Shown one piece after another: positions 16,141-22,036 of a stretch of 23,624 bases of DNA (position 1 is the stretch's first letter; the number at the start of each line of letters is the position of its first letter). The DNA comes from a virus. Made by a program: the position numbers and the translations under genes. The stretch lies in the IMG/VR virus record IMGVR_UViG_3300004806_000096, positions 1 to 23,624 of that record. One strand, given 5' to 3'. The notes beneath the pieces are model-generated. The model was not told where the DNA came from. It was given only the letters and a program-made list of their open reading frames with translations, and searched no databases.

Positions 16141-18329
16141 TGGCAAATGAACTAAGTCAAATAGCAAAAGCAGCAAGCGGTATGAATGCCGCAACAAATA
16201 ATTTCAGAGAAGCTGCAGATGAACACAATGAAAATATGTCTCGAATTCTTAAAGACGTACACAATGTATTTGCTTCTCAAAAACAACAAATATCAAGTAT
16301 TGGCCCACAAATACAGCAAGCTCTTTCTGATAGTCAACAAGGTGTTACTTCACAATTAAGTCAAACAAATAGTATATTGAATGCTTCTTTACAAGCGCAA
16401 TATCAAGTAATAACACAATTACAACATCTTGCTGTTGCTATACAATCATTAGGTAATCAAAATTCTAATGTAGGAAATAGTAGTGGCAGTTTATTCCAAA
16501 AAATTGGTGGTTTAGCTACTGGTGGTAAATTAAATATTTCTAATACTGCAAAAGTTGGTCTAGGTGCTTTAGGTATTAGCACAGTTGCTGGCGATATGGT
16601 AGCTAAAGAAAATAAAATGCAAACTGGCTTCGAAAACATGCCAGGAGCGACAATACCTAAAGGTGGTGCGCCAGCTGGTGAAACTGCAAAATCTAATAAA
16701 CCTGCATCTGCAGAACAAAAAGAATATTATGATAAAATGTATAGTTCTTTATTGAAAGCAGCAAAAGAAAAAGGTGTTCCAAATCCAGAAGTTATTGCCA
16801 AATTAGGGGCTACACAAACTTCGCTTGAAACTGGTTATGGCCAACATATGGTTGGTAATAATGCTTTTGGTATCAAAGCTGGAAAAAATGATACAGATAG
16901 TGTTAGTGCAGGAACACAAGAATTTGTCAACGGTAAAATGGTTGACACAAAACAAAATTTCAAATCATATAAAGATTCTTCAGAATCAGCTGGAGATTAT
17001 ATTGATTTTTTAATGAAGAATCCAAGATATAAAGATGTTCTGGCTGCTAAAAGTATAGATGAAGCAATAGCTGCTCAATCTAAAAGTGGTTATGCTACAG
17101 ATCCCGATTATGGTTCTAAATTAGCTTCGATAGACTCAAAGATGTCTGGTGGCGCCACGCAAACTCAAGTTGCTAGTGCAGTAACACCTCAACCTAATAC
17201 AGCTGTTCCTCCATCGCCTTCACAACAAGGTGGCAATACACCATCAGTTAATGGTTCTGATACAACTCCTATTTCTGGCGGTAACAATAGAGAAAGTGGT
17301 GGAGAACAAGTAAGTGCACCAAATCCTATGATGGGCAGAGGTGGTGGTGAATTATCACAAGGTGGCGATCAAGGTGGAAATGGTAATTTACCTGATGCGG
17401 AATTAGTATCTATCGGTGAAGGTAATCATAGATTAAAACCAGAAGCCGCTGATGCATATAAGAAAATGTTAGATGCTGCCAAATCTGAAGGTATATCTTG
17501 GAGTGTTACAGATTCATATAGAACTTATGATGAGCAACTCAGACTTGCAAAACAAAAAGGTTTATATTCTCAAGGCGGATTGGCTGCAACTCCTGGAACA
17601 TCAAATCATGGTTGGGGTCTGGCTGTTGATTTAGGTGGCGGTGCAAATCAAGAAGGCAGCAAACAAAATAAATGGCTACAAGAAAATGCAGGAAAATTCG
17701 GATTCAGTAATATTCCAAGAGAACCATGGCATTGGCAGTATGCAGGAGGTGGCGGTGGCGCTGCCTCAGAGGGTCATGGTCCAAGACAAAATGAAGGTAG
17801 TTTTGGATTCGCTAACCAAGGTCAAGGTGGCGGTGGCGGTGGACCATTCCCAGAACTTGGTAATGTAGGAAAAATTAGTCAGGGCGAAATAGGTCACGGT
17901 GTATTAGGTACTGCTGGATTTGCTCAATCTGGTCCTATGGGTATGATGGAAAGTATGCTTGGTGGTAGAGGTGGAGCTGGCGGTCTTATAGGTGCTGGTG
18001 TTAATATACTTTCATCGCTACTTGGTGGTGGTAATAATGAAGAAAGCGGATATCGTGTTGATACCCGCCATGATCGTGGTGAAAATTTATCAAGAAGAGG
18101 TGTAGAGCAAACAGCAATGTCTGAACTTGCTAGAGAAGCTTCTATGAAATCTACTGGAGGTAATGAAGGTTCAAGACCACCAGATGATTATAGACAACCT
18201 CCATCAAGATCTGCAGTTGGCATGGATCATAATACTGAAAAATTCTTTGGTAATGAATTTGCTCCATCATGGTATGCTGAATTAAAAGGTGCATATCCAC
18301 ACGATCTTAAGAACGTAAAATTCTCATAA
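16140..18329 (+). CDS. Two-domain peptidoglycan hydrolase: GH73-type glucosaminidase plus VanY-type carboxypeptidase
   Basis: 729 aa. Residues 1-105 are a long amphipathic helical region rich in Gln/Ser/Asn (coiled-coil-like). Residues 135-155 are Gly/Ala-rich hydrophobic. Residues ~190-335 form a FlgJ/GH73-like domain: VIAKLGATQTSLETGYG with candidate catalytic Glu230, and GNNAFGIKAGKN, then YKDSSESAGDYIDFL and SGYATDPDYGSKL. Residues ~416-534 form a VanY-type D,D-carboxypeptidase domain: SVTDSYRTYDEQLRLA, TSNHGWGLAVD (ligands His490, Asp497) and EPWHW (Glu528, His531). The remainder is Gly-rich with a conserved-looking end (FAPSWYAELKGAYPHDLKN). No signal peptide. It directly follows the holin-like gene, so it may be an endolysin. 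Its size, coiled-coil N-terminus and place among hub genes (gp29 position in T4 order) also fit a virion-borne tail lysin. Confidence 0.88.
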   Translation: MANELSQIAKAASGMNAATNNFREAADEHNENMSRILKDVHNVFASQKQQISSIGPQIQQALSDSQQGVTSQLSQTNSILNASLQAQYQVITQLQHLAVAIQSLGNQNSNVGNSSGSLFQKIGGLATGGKLNISNTAKVGLGALGISTVAGDMVAKENKMQTGFENMPGATIPKGGAPAGETAKSNKPASAEQKEYYDKMYSSLLKAAKEKGVPNPEVIAKLGATQTSLETGYGQHMVGNNAFGIKAGKNDTDSVSAGTQEFVNGKMVDTKQNFKSYKDSSESAGDYIDFLMKNPRYKDVLAAKSIDEAIAAQSKSGYATDPDYGSKLASIDSKMSGGATQTQVASAVTPQPNTAVPPSPSQQGGNTPSVNGSDTTPISGGNNRESGGEQVSAPNPMMGRGGGELSQGGDQGGNGNLPDAELVSIGEGNHRLKPEAADAYKKMLDAAKSEGISWSVTDSYRTYDEQLRLAKQKGLYSQGGLAATPGTSNHGWGLAVDLGGGANQEGSKQNKWLQENAGKFGFSNIPREPWHWQYAGGGGGAASEGHGPRQNEGSFGFANQGQGGGGGGPFPELGNVGKISQGEIGHGVLGTAGFAQSGPMGMMESMLGGRGGAGGLIGAGVNILSSLLGGGNNEESGYRVDTRHDRGENLSRRGVEQTAMSELAREASMKSTGGNEGSRPPDDYRQPPSRSAVGMDHNTEKFFGNEFAPSWYAELKGAYPHDLKNVKFS

Positions 18330-18330
18330 A

Positions 18331-18356
18331 AAAAGGGGAGCGGAAGCCCCCCTTTA
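18331..18356. terminator. Bidirectional intrinsic terminator between convergent genes
   Basis: The inverted repeat pairs AAAGGGG (18332-18338) with CCCCTTT (18349-18355). It adds two GC pairs after an A/C mismatch and closes with a GGAA tetraloop. Read on the minus strand, it is followed by a run of seven T, a strong signal ending the gp32 transcript. On the plus strand only the stem T's follow, so it is weaker for the hydrolase operon. It lies between the stops of the hydrolase gene (18329) and gp32 (18381), which converge here. Confidence 0.9.
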
Positions 18357-18380
18357 CATCACCAAAAATTAGTCCAAATA

Positions 18381-19301
18381 TTACCGTGCCAGACTTTTAA
18401 AGTGGGCCATCAAATCATCATCTTCATCATCATCTGTAGATGCAGAGACCTTTGGTGCAGCTGATTCTTTAAACTTAGGAGCAGCATCTTCGCGAGCCCA
18501 TGGAAGATCTTCTTCCTCTGCGCGAGCAACCTTATTCTTAGGTGTCTGTGCATCATCAAGAACCTTCAAAAGACGACCCTGAAGTTCTTCAAAAGACTTG
18601 AAGTTAGAAGGATCAAGGAACGACTTCAAAGAGTGTTCGCCCTTCCAAACATTTTCCAAATCTTCATCATCTTCAAGAAGTGGCTTAGACTTATCGAACT
18701 CTGACTTATCATAATTACGATAACCTTCGACCTGACGAATCTTCAACTTAAAGTTTGCACCAGCCCAAAGATCGAATGGGTTCATCGCCTGTTCATCTTC
18801 GAACTGAGGATTCATCGCTTCGTTGAGCTTGTCGAAGATCTTCTTGCCGTACTTAAACAAGAATACCTTACCTTCATTTGCAGGATTACCCTGATCGCTA
18901 ACTACATAAATGTTAGAAACAAAGTGAAGACGACGTTTCTGCTTACGAGCCTGAGCACGTTCAGGAGACTTATCGTCAGTGCTTGAATTCCACAACTTCG
19001 AGTTATACTCAGAAACAGGATCCTGCTTACCAAGAGTTGTCAAAGAATTTTCAATGTACCACAAACCAGTTGGACCTTGAAAACCATGGTCGAACATGCG
19101 AATAAATGGGACATCTTCATTTGGGGGAGCAGGGAGAAAACGGATAACAGCATAGCCATTGCCAGCTTTATCAACCGTAGGTGTCCAGAAACGATCGTCT
19201 GCACCCTTTGATTCTTGGTTTCCACTAAGCTTAGTTAGTTCTGCGCTAAGAGCTTCGAGAGACTTCTTGCCAGATTGTGCCTTGAGACTTGAAAAGTTCA
19301 T
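18381..19301 (-). CDS. 32: Single-stranded DNA-binding protein gp32
   Basis: 306 aa (T4 gp32 301 aa). The N-terminal B-domain region is basic (SLKAQSGKKSLEALSAELTK). The core has DDRFWTPTVDKAGNGYAVIR, FLPAPPNEDVPFIRMFDHGF, GLWYIENSLTTLGKQDPVSE, QKRRLHFVSNIYVVSDQGNP, and NEGKVFLFKYGKKIFDKLNE. The acidic tail ends DDDEDDDLMAHFKSLAR, the usual partner-binding region. Function: cooperative ssDNA coating in replication, recombination and repair. No cysteine is present, so the His/Cys zinc site of T4 gp32 is absent. Codon use is visibly more GC-rich than in its neighbours, as expected for an abundant protein. It has its own strong promoter and a terminator. The ATG has GGAGA upstream. Confidence 0.96.
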   Translation of the reverse strand: MNFSSLKAQSGKKSLEALSAELTKLSGNQESKGADDRFWTPTVDKAGNGYAVIRFLPAPPNEDVPFIRMFDHGFQGPTGLWYIENSLTTLGKQDPVSEYNSKLWNSSTDDKSPERAQARKQKRRLHFVSNIYVVSDQGNPANEGKVFLFKYGKKIFDKLNEAMNPQFEDEQAMNPFDLWAGANFKLKIRQVEGYRNYDKSEFDKSKPLLEDDEDLENVWKGEHSLKSFLDPSNFKSFEELQGRLLKVLDDAQTPKNKVARAEEEDLPWAREDAAPKFKESAAPKVSASTDDDEDDDLMAHFKSLAR

Positions 19302-19372
19302 GTGTATTCTCCGTATGTTTAATATCAGTATGACAGTTTATTGAGCGATAATATTCACTCGCAACATTATTT

Positions 19373-19401
19373 AGTATACCGTTATTCATCAAAAAAGTCA
19401 A
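19373..19401 (-). promoter_or_regulatory. Sigma70-type promoter for gp32
   Basis: On the minus strand TTGACT (19401-19396), a 17-bp spacer and TATACT (19378-19373) form a near-consensus bacterial promoter. Start of transcription is expected near 19366, about 65 bases before the gp32 ATG. The -35 box overlaps the last codons of gp59 just before its stop. This would allow gp32 to be transcribed by host RNA polymerase independently of the upstream genes. Confidence 0.8.
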
Positions 19402-19963
19402 GCGCAATTTTAACTATTTTGTCTTTATCATATTTGATGAAAGGGGTATATTTTTCAATTTTGGTTTTAAGAGATTCCCAAACCAAATCGTACTCCATTC
19501 TAGAATCCCATTTTTGTTTAACACCTGAGAATTCTAATAAGAGACATAGTGTTTCTAAAGAAATTTCTTTCCCTAGATATAACCTCAAAAGAAGTGGATG
19601 TTCGCCTTCTTTACAATTGAAGTTATTTTTTAATACAGGGTCAAGTTTTGTTAGATCCTGTTTAAAAACATAAGACAAAGACTGTTGGCGTTTCGACCAA
19701 TCTTTGTATACTTTTTCAGCAACTTCAGAATATGCTAATTCTTTAATCCATGTTTTTTCATTTTCAGAAAGATTAGCAATTAAGAAACTATGAACGTCTG
19801 GATGTTTGGCTAGTTTCTGAAAGAACAATTTGTCTTTACGAGCATCGAATGTTTTTGCATTAACTCTTACCTTACCATTATATTTAAAATAATCATAAGA
19901 AGGTTTACTGAAGTGATTCTTCAGAGCGAGGTATTCCTGATAACATTCAAGTGCTGACATCAT
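19382..19963 (-). CDS. 59: Helicase loader gp59
   Basis: 193 aa (T4 gp59 217 aa). Diagnostic stretch: YDYFKYNGKVRVNAKTFDAR followed by KDKLFFQKLAKHPDV, then SFLIANLSENEKTWIKELAY and HPLLLRLYLGKEISLETLCL. The protein is almost all helical, as in the T4 structure. gp59 loads the gp41 replicative helicase onto gp32-coated forks and D-loops. It lies immediately upstream of gp32, its binding partner, in the T4-like order. Two adjacent ATGs (19963, 19960) are possible; both overlap the stop of the upstream 75-aa gene (ATGATG/TGA). Confidence 0.93.
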   Translation of the reverse strand: MMSALECYQEYLALKNHFSKPSYDYFKYNGKVRVNAKTFDARKDKLFFQKLAKHPDVHSFLIANLSENEKTWIKELAYSEVAEKVYKDWSKRQQSLSYVFKQDLTKLDPVLKNNFNCKEGEHPLLLRLYLGKEISLETLCLLLEFSGVKQKWDSRMEYDLVWESLKTKIEKYTPFIKYDKDKIVKIALDFFDE

Positions 19964-20187
19964 CTCACATATACATTTAGATTTTCATTAAAGAACTTCT
20001 TCAGTTCTTTCTCAAAGAACTCAGGAGACATTGTCATGTATGTAGTGTAAAGGTTTCCAATATTAAGCTTATCGCCAGGATTACTAACTTCAAACCCACG
20101 ACTCTTGAGTTCATCGATCAACTCTTCATCATCACAATCTTCAATATCGAGATCGTCCACCCAAACATCTGTAGTCACATAAGGCAT
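19960..20187 (-). CDS. Small acidic conserved phage protein, function unknown
   Basis: 75 aa. The first half is very acidic: VTTDVWVDDLDIEDCDDEEL followed by IDELKSRGFEV, a pattern seen in small proteins of many T4-type phages; the second half ends FFEKELKKFFNENLNVYVR, a basic amphipathic helix. No enzyme motif is visible. It sits between gp33 and gp59 and its stop overlaps the gp59 start, so it is co-expressed with replication genes. The ATG at 20187 has GGAG upstream. Confidence 0.8.
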   Translation of the reverse strand: MPYVTTDVWVDDLDIEDCDDEELIDELKSRGFEVSNPGDKLNIGNLYTTYMTMSPEFFEKELKKFFNENLNVYVR

Positions 20188-20196
20188 AATATACTC

Positions 20197-20424
20197 CTAG
20201 ATTGGTAATCGAGCACCACGTTTAAGAACATTAAGATTCTCGGCTTCTGCTTGAATCTTCGCTTTCATTGCTGGGTCTTTCTTAATCCAATAAGCTGCAG
20301 TTTCTACTTCCAACTTATTTTTCTCACACCAAAGAACAACAGCATCAATATATTCTAAATTTTTAGTTTTACAAAGCTTTTCGATATCTTCGATAAAGGT
20401 ATTTGTCTTCAATTCTAAAACCAT
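20197..20424 (-). CDS. 33: Late transcription co-activator gp33
   Basis: 75 aa from the ATG at 20424; a TTG at 20481 would overlap the upstream gene by over 50 bases and is rejected. The C-terminal two thirds match gp33 proteins of T4-type phages: LEYIDAVVLWCEKNKLEVET, AAYWIKKDPAMKAKIQAEAE and the final NLNVLKRGARLPI. In T4, gp33 bridges host RNA polymerase (beta flap) and the gp45 sliding clamp for late transcription. T4 gp33 is 112 aa; the shorter form resembles those of cyanophages. It is clustered with gp59 and gp32, as in other members of the group. Confidence 0.85.
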   Translation of the reverse strand: MVLELKTNTFIEDIEKLCKTKNLEYIDAVVLWCEKNKLEVETAAYWIKKDPAMKAKIQAEAENLNVLKRGARLPI

Positions 20425-20428
20425 TTTT

Positions 20429-20602
20429 TCACTTTTTATATTTCTTGTCAATGTGTGCAATTCTTTTCTCAATATATTCAATTATGGGATTATTTTTATC
20501 TTTATCTTCAGGTGGAAGAATATTCAAATAATTATTCAGTTCGTCAATAAATGCGTATTTTTTCATCATATCTACAGAATAGTTAAGAGATAATTCTTCC
20601 AT
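20429..20602 (-). CDS. Small protein of unknown function upstream of gp33
   Basis: 57 aa from the ATG at 20602, chosen because GGAGAT lies five bases upstream; the ATG at 20614 lacks a ribosome site and nearly touches the tRNA 3' end. The sequence MEELSLNYSVDMMKKYAFID is followed by ELNNYLNILPPEDKDKNNP and a basic helix IEYIEKRIAHIDKKYKK. It looks like a small helical protein; no family is recognised. It ends 4 bp before gp33 and is probably co-translated with it. Confidence 0.65.
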   Translation of the reverse strand: MEELSLNYSVDMMKKYAFIDELNNYLNILPPEDKDKNNPIIEYIEKRIAHIDKKYKK

Positions 20603-20617
20603 TTGAATCTCCATTGA

Positions 20618-20709
20618 TGGTAGGGGTGCAAGGATTTGAACCCTGTCGAGAACGGTAATCTGCCGCTGAAAGCCTTATAAGGACTCCCTGTGTACCAACA
20701 CCCACCCCC
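20618..20709 (-). tRNA. Unusual class II tRNA, anticodon loop fits TAT (Ile, ATA)
   Basis: 92 nt including an encoded CCA (20620-20618). The acceptor GGGGGTG pairs with CACCCCT (one G-T pair). The T-arm is CAGGG, loop TTCAAAT, CCTTG. The D-arm is short, GTG/CAC around a TTGGTA loop. The anticodon arm is a long imperfect stem, GGGAGTC/GGCTTTC, with loop CTTATAA, placing TAT after the conserved T33. A ~22-nt variable region contains a CGG/CCG hairpin. The long variable arm is normal for Leu, Ser or Tyr tRNAs, not Ile, and position 8 is G instead of T. So the gene is clearly tRNA-like, but its identity is uncertain and it may be degenerate. Confidence 0.7.
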
Positions 20710-20715
20710 AAAAAT

Positions 20716-20792
20716 TGGCGACCTCGGAGCGATTCGAACGCCCGACCTGTGGAGTAGAAATCCATTGCTCTGTCCAGCTGAGCTACGAGGCC
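20716..20792 (-). tRNA. tRNA-Arg(TCT), decodes AGA
   Basis: 77 nt with an encoded CCA. Acceptor GGCCTCG/CGAGGTC, D-arm GCTC/GAGC with TGGA in the loop, anticodon loop TTTCTAC giving TCT, and T-arm GGGCG, loop TTCGAAT, CGCTC. All conserved positions (T8, T33, TTCRA) are present. AGA codons are common in this AT-rich genome and usually rare in GC-rich bacteria, so the tRNA would support phage translation. It precedes the class II tRNA by 6 bp on the same strand. Confidence 0.95.
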
Positions 20793-20802
20793 AATAAAAT
20801 TA

Positions 20803-20860
20803 GGTGGGAGGCTTCTGTTGCCAAGTGCCTCCCGAACTCCGATCAAGCCGCTAGGTGACC
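20803..20860 (-). repeat. Partial copy of the tmRNA tag end and 3' hairpin
   Basis: On the minus strand this segment contains CCTAGCGGCTT (20855-20845), identical to the end of the tmRNA tag frame (…L A A, then TGA here instead of TAA). Next come GAGTTC and a strong hairpin, GGGAGGC/GCCTCCC (20806-20833), whose loop side includes AACAGAA. The functional tmRNA has the same order: CCTAGCGGCTT, GAGTTC, AACAGAA. The two stretches therefore look homologous, separated by the 70-aa gene. No resume codon or tag frame precedes this copy. Confidence 0.6.
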
Positions 20861-20867
20861 AATTATA

Positions 20868-21080
20868 TTACTTATTGTCGACAAACTTTTTAATTTCTTC
20901 AGCAAGATTAATAATATCCGATTTTGTTGGATATTTAAGAGCAGAAATTAATTTTGTTTTTTCTTCGGAAGCTTCTGGATATGATAATATAATCTTTTCC
21001 AGAGCAGCCTGATATTCAGCGTTAAGTTGATCTCTTGCGAAATGAACAAGATTAAATCTTAAATCGTATGGTGTACTCAT
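20868..21080 (-). CDS. Small conserved T4-type phage protein, unknown function
   Basis: 70 aa. MSTPYDLRFNLVHFARDQLN at the N-terminus and PTKSDIINLAEEIKKFVDNK at the C-terminus match a family of small helical proteins widespread in T4-type phages and cyanophages, usually starting M-TPY-LRF and ending AEEIYKFV--K. No function is known to me. The ATG has an excellent AAAGGAG upstream. It lies between the tmRNA and the partial tmRNA copy, so it may have arrived with, or been left inside, the tmRNA cassette. Confidence 0.85.
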   Translation of the reverse strand: MSTPYDLRFNLVHFARDQLNAEYQAALEKIILSYPEASEEKTKLISALKYPTKSDIINLAEEIKKFVDNK

Positions 21081-21118
21081 TTGTAGTCTCCTTTGTGTGT
21101 GTTTTGTGTGTTATAAAG

Positions 21119-21344
21119 TGAGCCCGTTCTGTTTCGAGGTGGAACTCATACCCAAGAGATTAAGCCGCTAGGCGCATCTCAAGAAGTGAATTATCGTTTG
21201 CAGATAATTTTATCTTACGTTAACGTAGTTTGCACACGATGTCTAAAAAAATACTCCATACCATGTCGATCCCTTTCATCCCCGTATAAATTGGTGGAGA
21301 TGTCGGCATCCGAGAGCCGAGTCCATAGCTATTTTGTATATTTT
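21119..21344 (-). ncRNA. ssrA: Circularly permuted (two-piece) tmRNA
   Basis: The acceptor part comes first on the minus strand. It is GGAC, T-stem TCGGC/GCCGA with loop TCTCGGAT, then acceptor strand CATCTCC (21302-21296), A and CCA (21294-21292). After an 8-nt spacer the 5' part follows: GGGGATG (21283-21277), which pairs with CATCTCC (one G-T), then AAAGGGATCGACA, the D-loop-like tmRNA motif. The tag frame begins at GCA (21201) and reads ANDNSLLEMRLAA, ending TAA (21160). A GAGAT/ATCTC helix encloses the tag end as in helix P5. A further hairpin (TGAGTTC/GAA-CTCA) ends the coding piece. A TATTTT/AAAATA pairing could join the pieces (P2). tmRNA rescues stalled ribosomes with SmpB and tags proteins for proteolysis. 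Outer ends are approximate. The T-loop has 8 nt rather than 7. Confidence 0.9.
21160..21201 (-). other. tmRNA proteolysis-tag reading frame
   Basis: Codons from GCA to TAA encode ANDNSLLEMRLAA. The AND start and LAA end match bacterial tmRNA tags (E. coli ANDENYALAA), and RLAA matches rhizobial tags (ANDNYAEARLAA, from memory). The resume codon GCA is preceded by an A/T-rich single-stranded stretch. The terminal LAA should be recognised by ClpXP. Confidence 0.9.
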
Positions 21345-21896
21345 CTAATAATTATCAGCCGACATTTTCTGATAATAACCTGTTAATCTTCTTTGCTCTT
21401 CTCTTTTTATTGAAGCAATTTTTATTTTTTCTTTATGCTCATTAGTAAGACCATTTTTTTTCCTATTTTCATTTGCTTTTTTAGACATTTCAATAGTTCT
21501 TGGATCATCTTTAGCAAACGAAGATTTACCCCAATTTGGATGTAATTTACCTGTAGAGTTCATTGCACCTTTTTTTGATCGCTCTTTATGTGCTTTACTG
21601 CCATCATTTAAATGCGCAAATCCTCCGTGTCCACCTTCATGCATGTTATAAGACATATTAGTATTGATAGCTTGTTTTGTTACTAATGTTTTCTCTAAAT
21701 TAGCGGCTTCATCATTAGTATCAAAAATTTGTAATATTTCTTTAATAAAATTATCTACACCATATTTGACAATAGCAGCTTTAATTAGTTTACCACTACC
21801 CATGTAAGAATCATTAAGCGGCGACATATGCTTGCGTTTACCTATATACCATTTACTGTTTATTTTATTTGTAATTTTATATACATAATAAGCCAT
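21345..21896 (-). CDS. GIY-YIG homing endonuclease with NUMOD3-like tail
   Basis: 183 aa. The N-terminal domain has YVYKITNKINSKWYIGKRKH (the GIY-YIG strands, here YVY and YIG, with Arg21) and SYMGSGKLIKAAIVKYG, with candidate metal ligand Glu68 in NLEKTLV. Residues ~95-150 show NUMOD3-type DNA-binding repeats (GSKAHKERSKKGAMNSTGKL, then SSFAKDDPRTIEMSKKANEN). This is a free-standing mobile endonuclease of the Seg/I-Tev type, which cuts a target locus and spreads by recombination. It ends at the very border of the tmRNA acceptor piece and may target this locus. The ATG has AAGGA upstream, and a T4-late-type TATAAATA lies 20 bp before it. No group I intron core was recognised. Confidence 0.92.
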   Translation of the reverse strand: MAYYVYKITNKINSKWYIGKRKHMSPLNDSYMGSGKLIKAAIVKYGVDNFIKEILQIFDTNDEAANLEKTLVTKQAINTNMSYNMHEGGHGGFAHLNDGSKAHKERSKKGAMNSTGKLHPNWGKSSFAKDDPRTIEMSKKANENRKKNGLTNEHKEKIKIASIKREEQRRLTGYYQKMSADNY

Positions 21897-21915
21897 AAAG
21901 ATGTCCTTTTTAACT

Positions 21916-21923
21916 TATTTATA
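21916..21923 (-). promoter_or_regulatory. T4 late-type promoter element before the homing endonuclease
   Basis: An exact TATAAATA on the minus strand, the consensus of T4 late promoters, 20 bp from the endonuclease ATG. T4 free-standing endonucleases are often expressed late. The region is A/T-rich, so a chance match is possible. Confidence 0.5.
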
Positions 21924-21935
21924 TAAAATTAATTT

Positions 21936-21990
21936 TGAGGCGGCGGGTACCGCCCCCGCGTCCTCAGTGTCTATTCCACTAGATGTCATC
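21936..21990 (-). ncRNA. tmRNA acceptor-like fragment lacking CCA
   Basis: The minus strand reads GGAC, GCGGG, loop GGCGGTA, CCCGC, then CGCCTC and AAAA. This follows the plan of a tmRNA 3' end (E. coli: GGAC, GCGGG, loop, CCCGC, acceptor strand, ACCA), with the same T-stem, but breaks off where CACCA should follow. It is about 80% GC in an AT-rich genome and resembles rhizobial ssrA 3' ends as I remember them. It cannot pair with the downstream GGGGATG as well as the intact acceptor does. A strong promoter lies just upstream. It could be a remnant of an older or host-derived tmRNA, or simply a hairpin in the leader. Confidence 0.5.
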
Positions 21991-22008
21991 AACATCAGCA
22001 ATATATTT

Positions 22009-22036
22009 ATTATACCTTATTAGAGAGAAAAGTCAA
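22009..22036 (-). promoter_or_regulatory. Sigma70-type promoter for the tmRNA/tRNA region
   Basis: TTGACT (22036-22031), 16-bp spacer, and perfect TATAAT (22014-22009) on the minus strand. Transcription should start near 22002, leading into the acceptor-like hairpin, the endonuclease, the tmRNA and the tRNAs. The -35 box overlaps the stop codon of the upstream 75-aa gene, as at the gp32 promoter. Confidence 0.8.

Noticed and set aside
17635-17868. 77-aa plus-strand frame inside the hydrolase gene
   Set aside because: Out-of-frame reading of the VanY-type domain and Gly-rich linker; the main frame carries clear catalytic motifs.
20583-20846. 87-aa minus-strand frame over the tRNA genes
   Set aside because: It is a translation of two tRNA genes and a hairpin; the sequence has no coding character.
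21186-21386. 66-aa plus-strand frame over the tmRNA
   Set aside because: It is antisense to the tmRNA acceptor and coding pieces; tmRNA features explain the conservation.
21345-21966. Group I intron carrying the GIY-YIG gene
   Set aside because: Considered because the endonuclease lies between two tmRNA-like acceptor pieces. I could not find convincing P3/P7 core pairings, and the downstream acceptor is complete with CCA, so a free-standing endonuclease is simpler.
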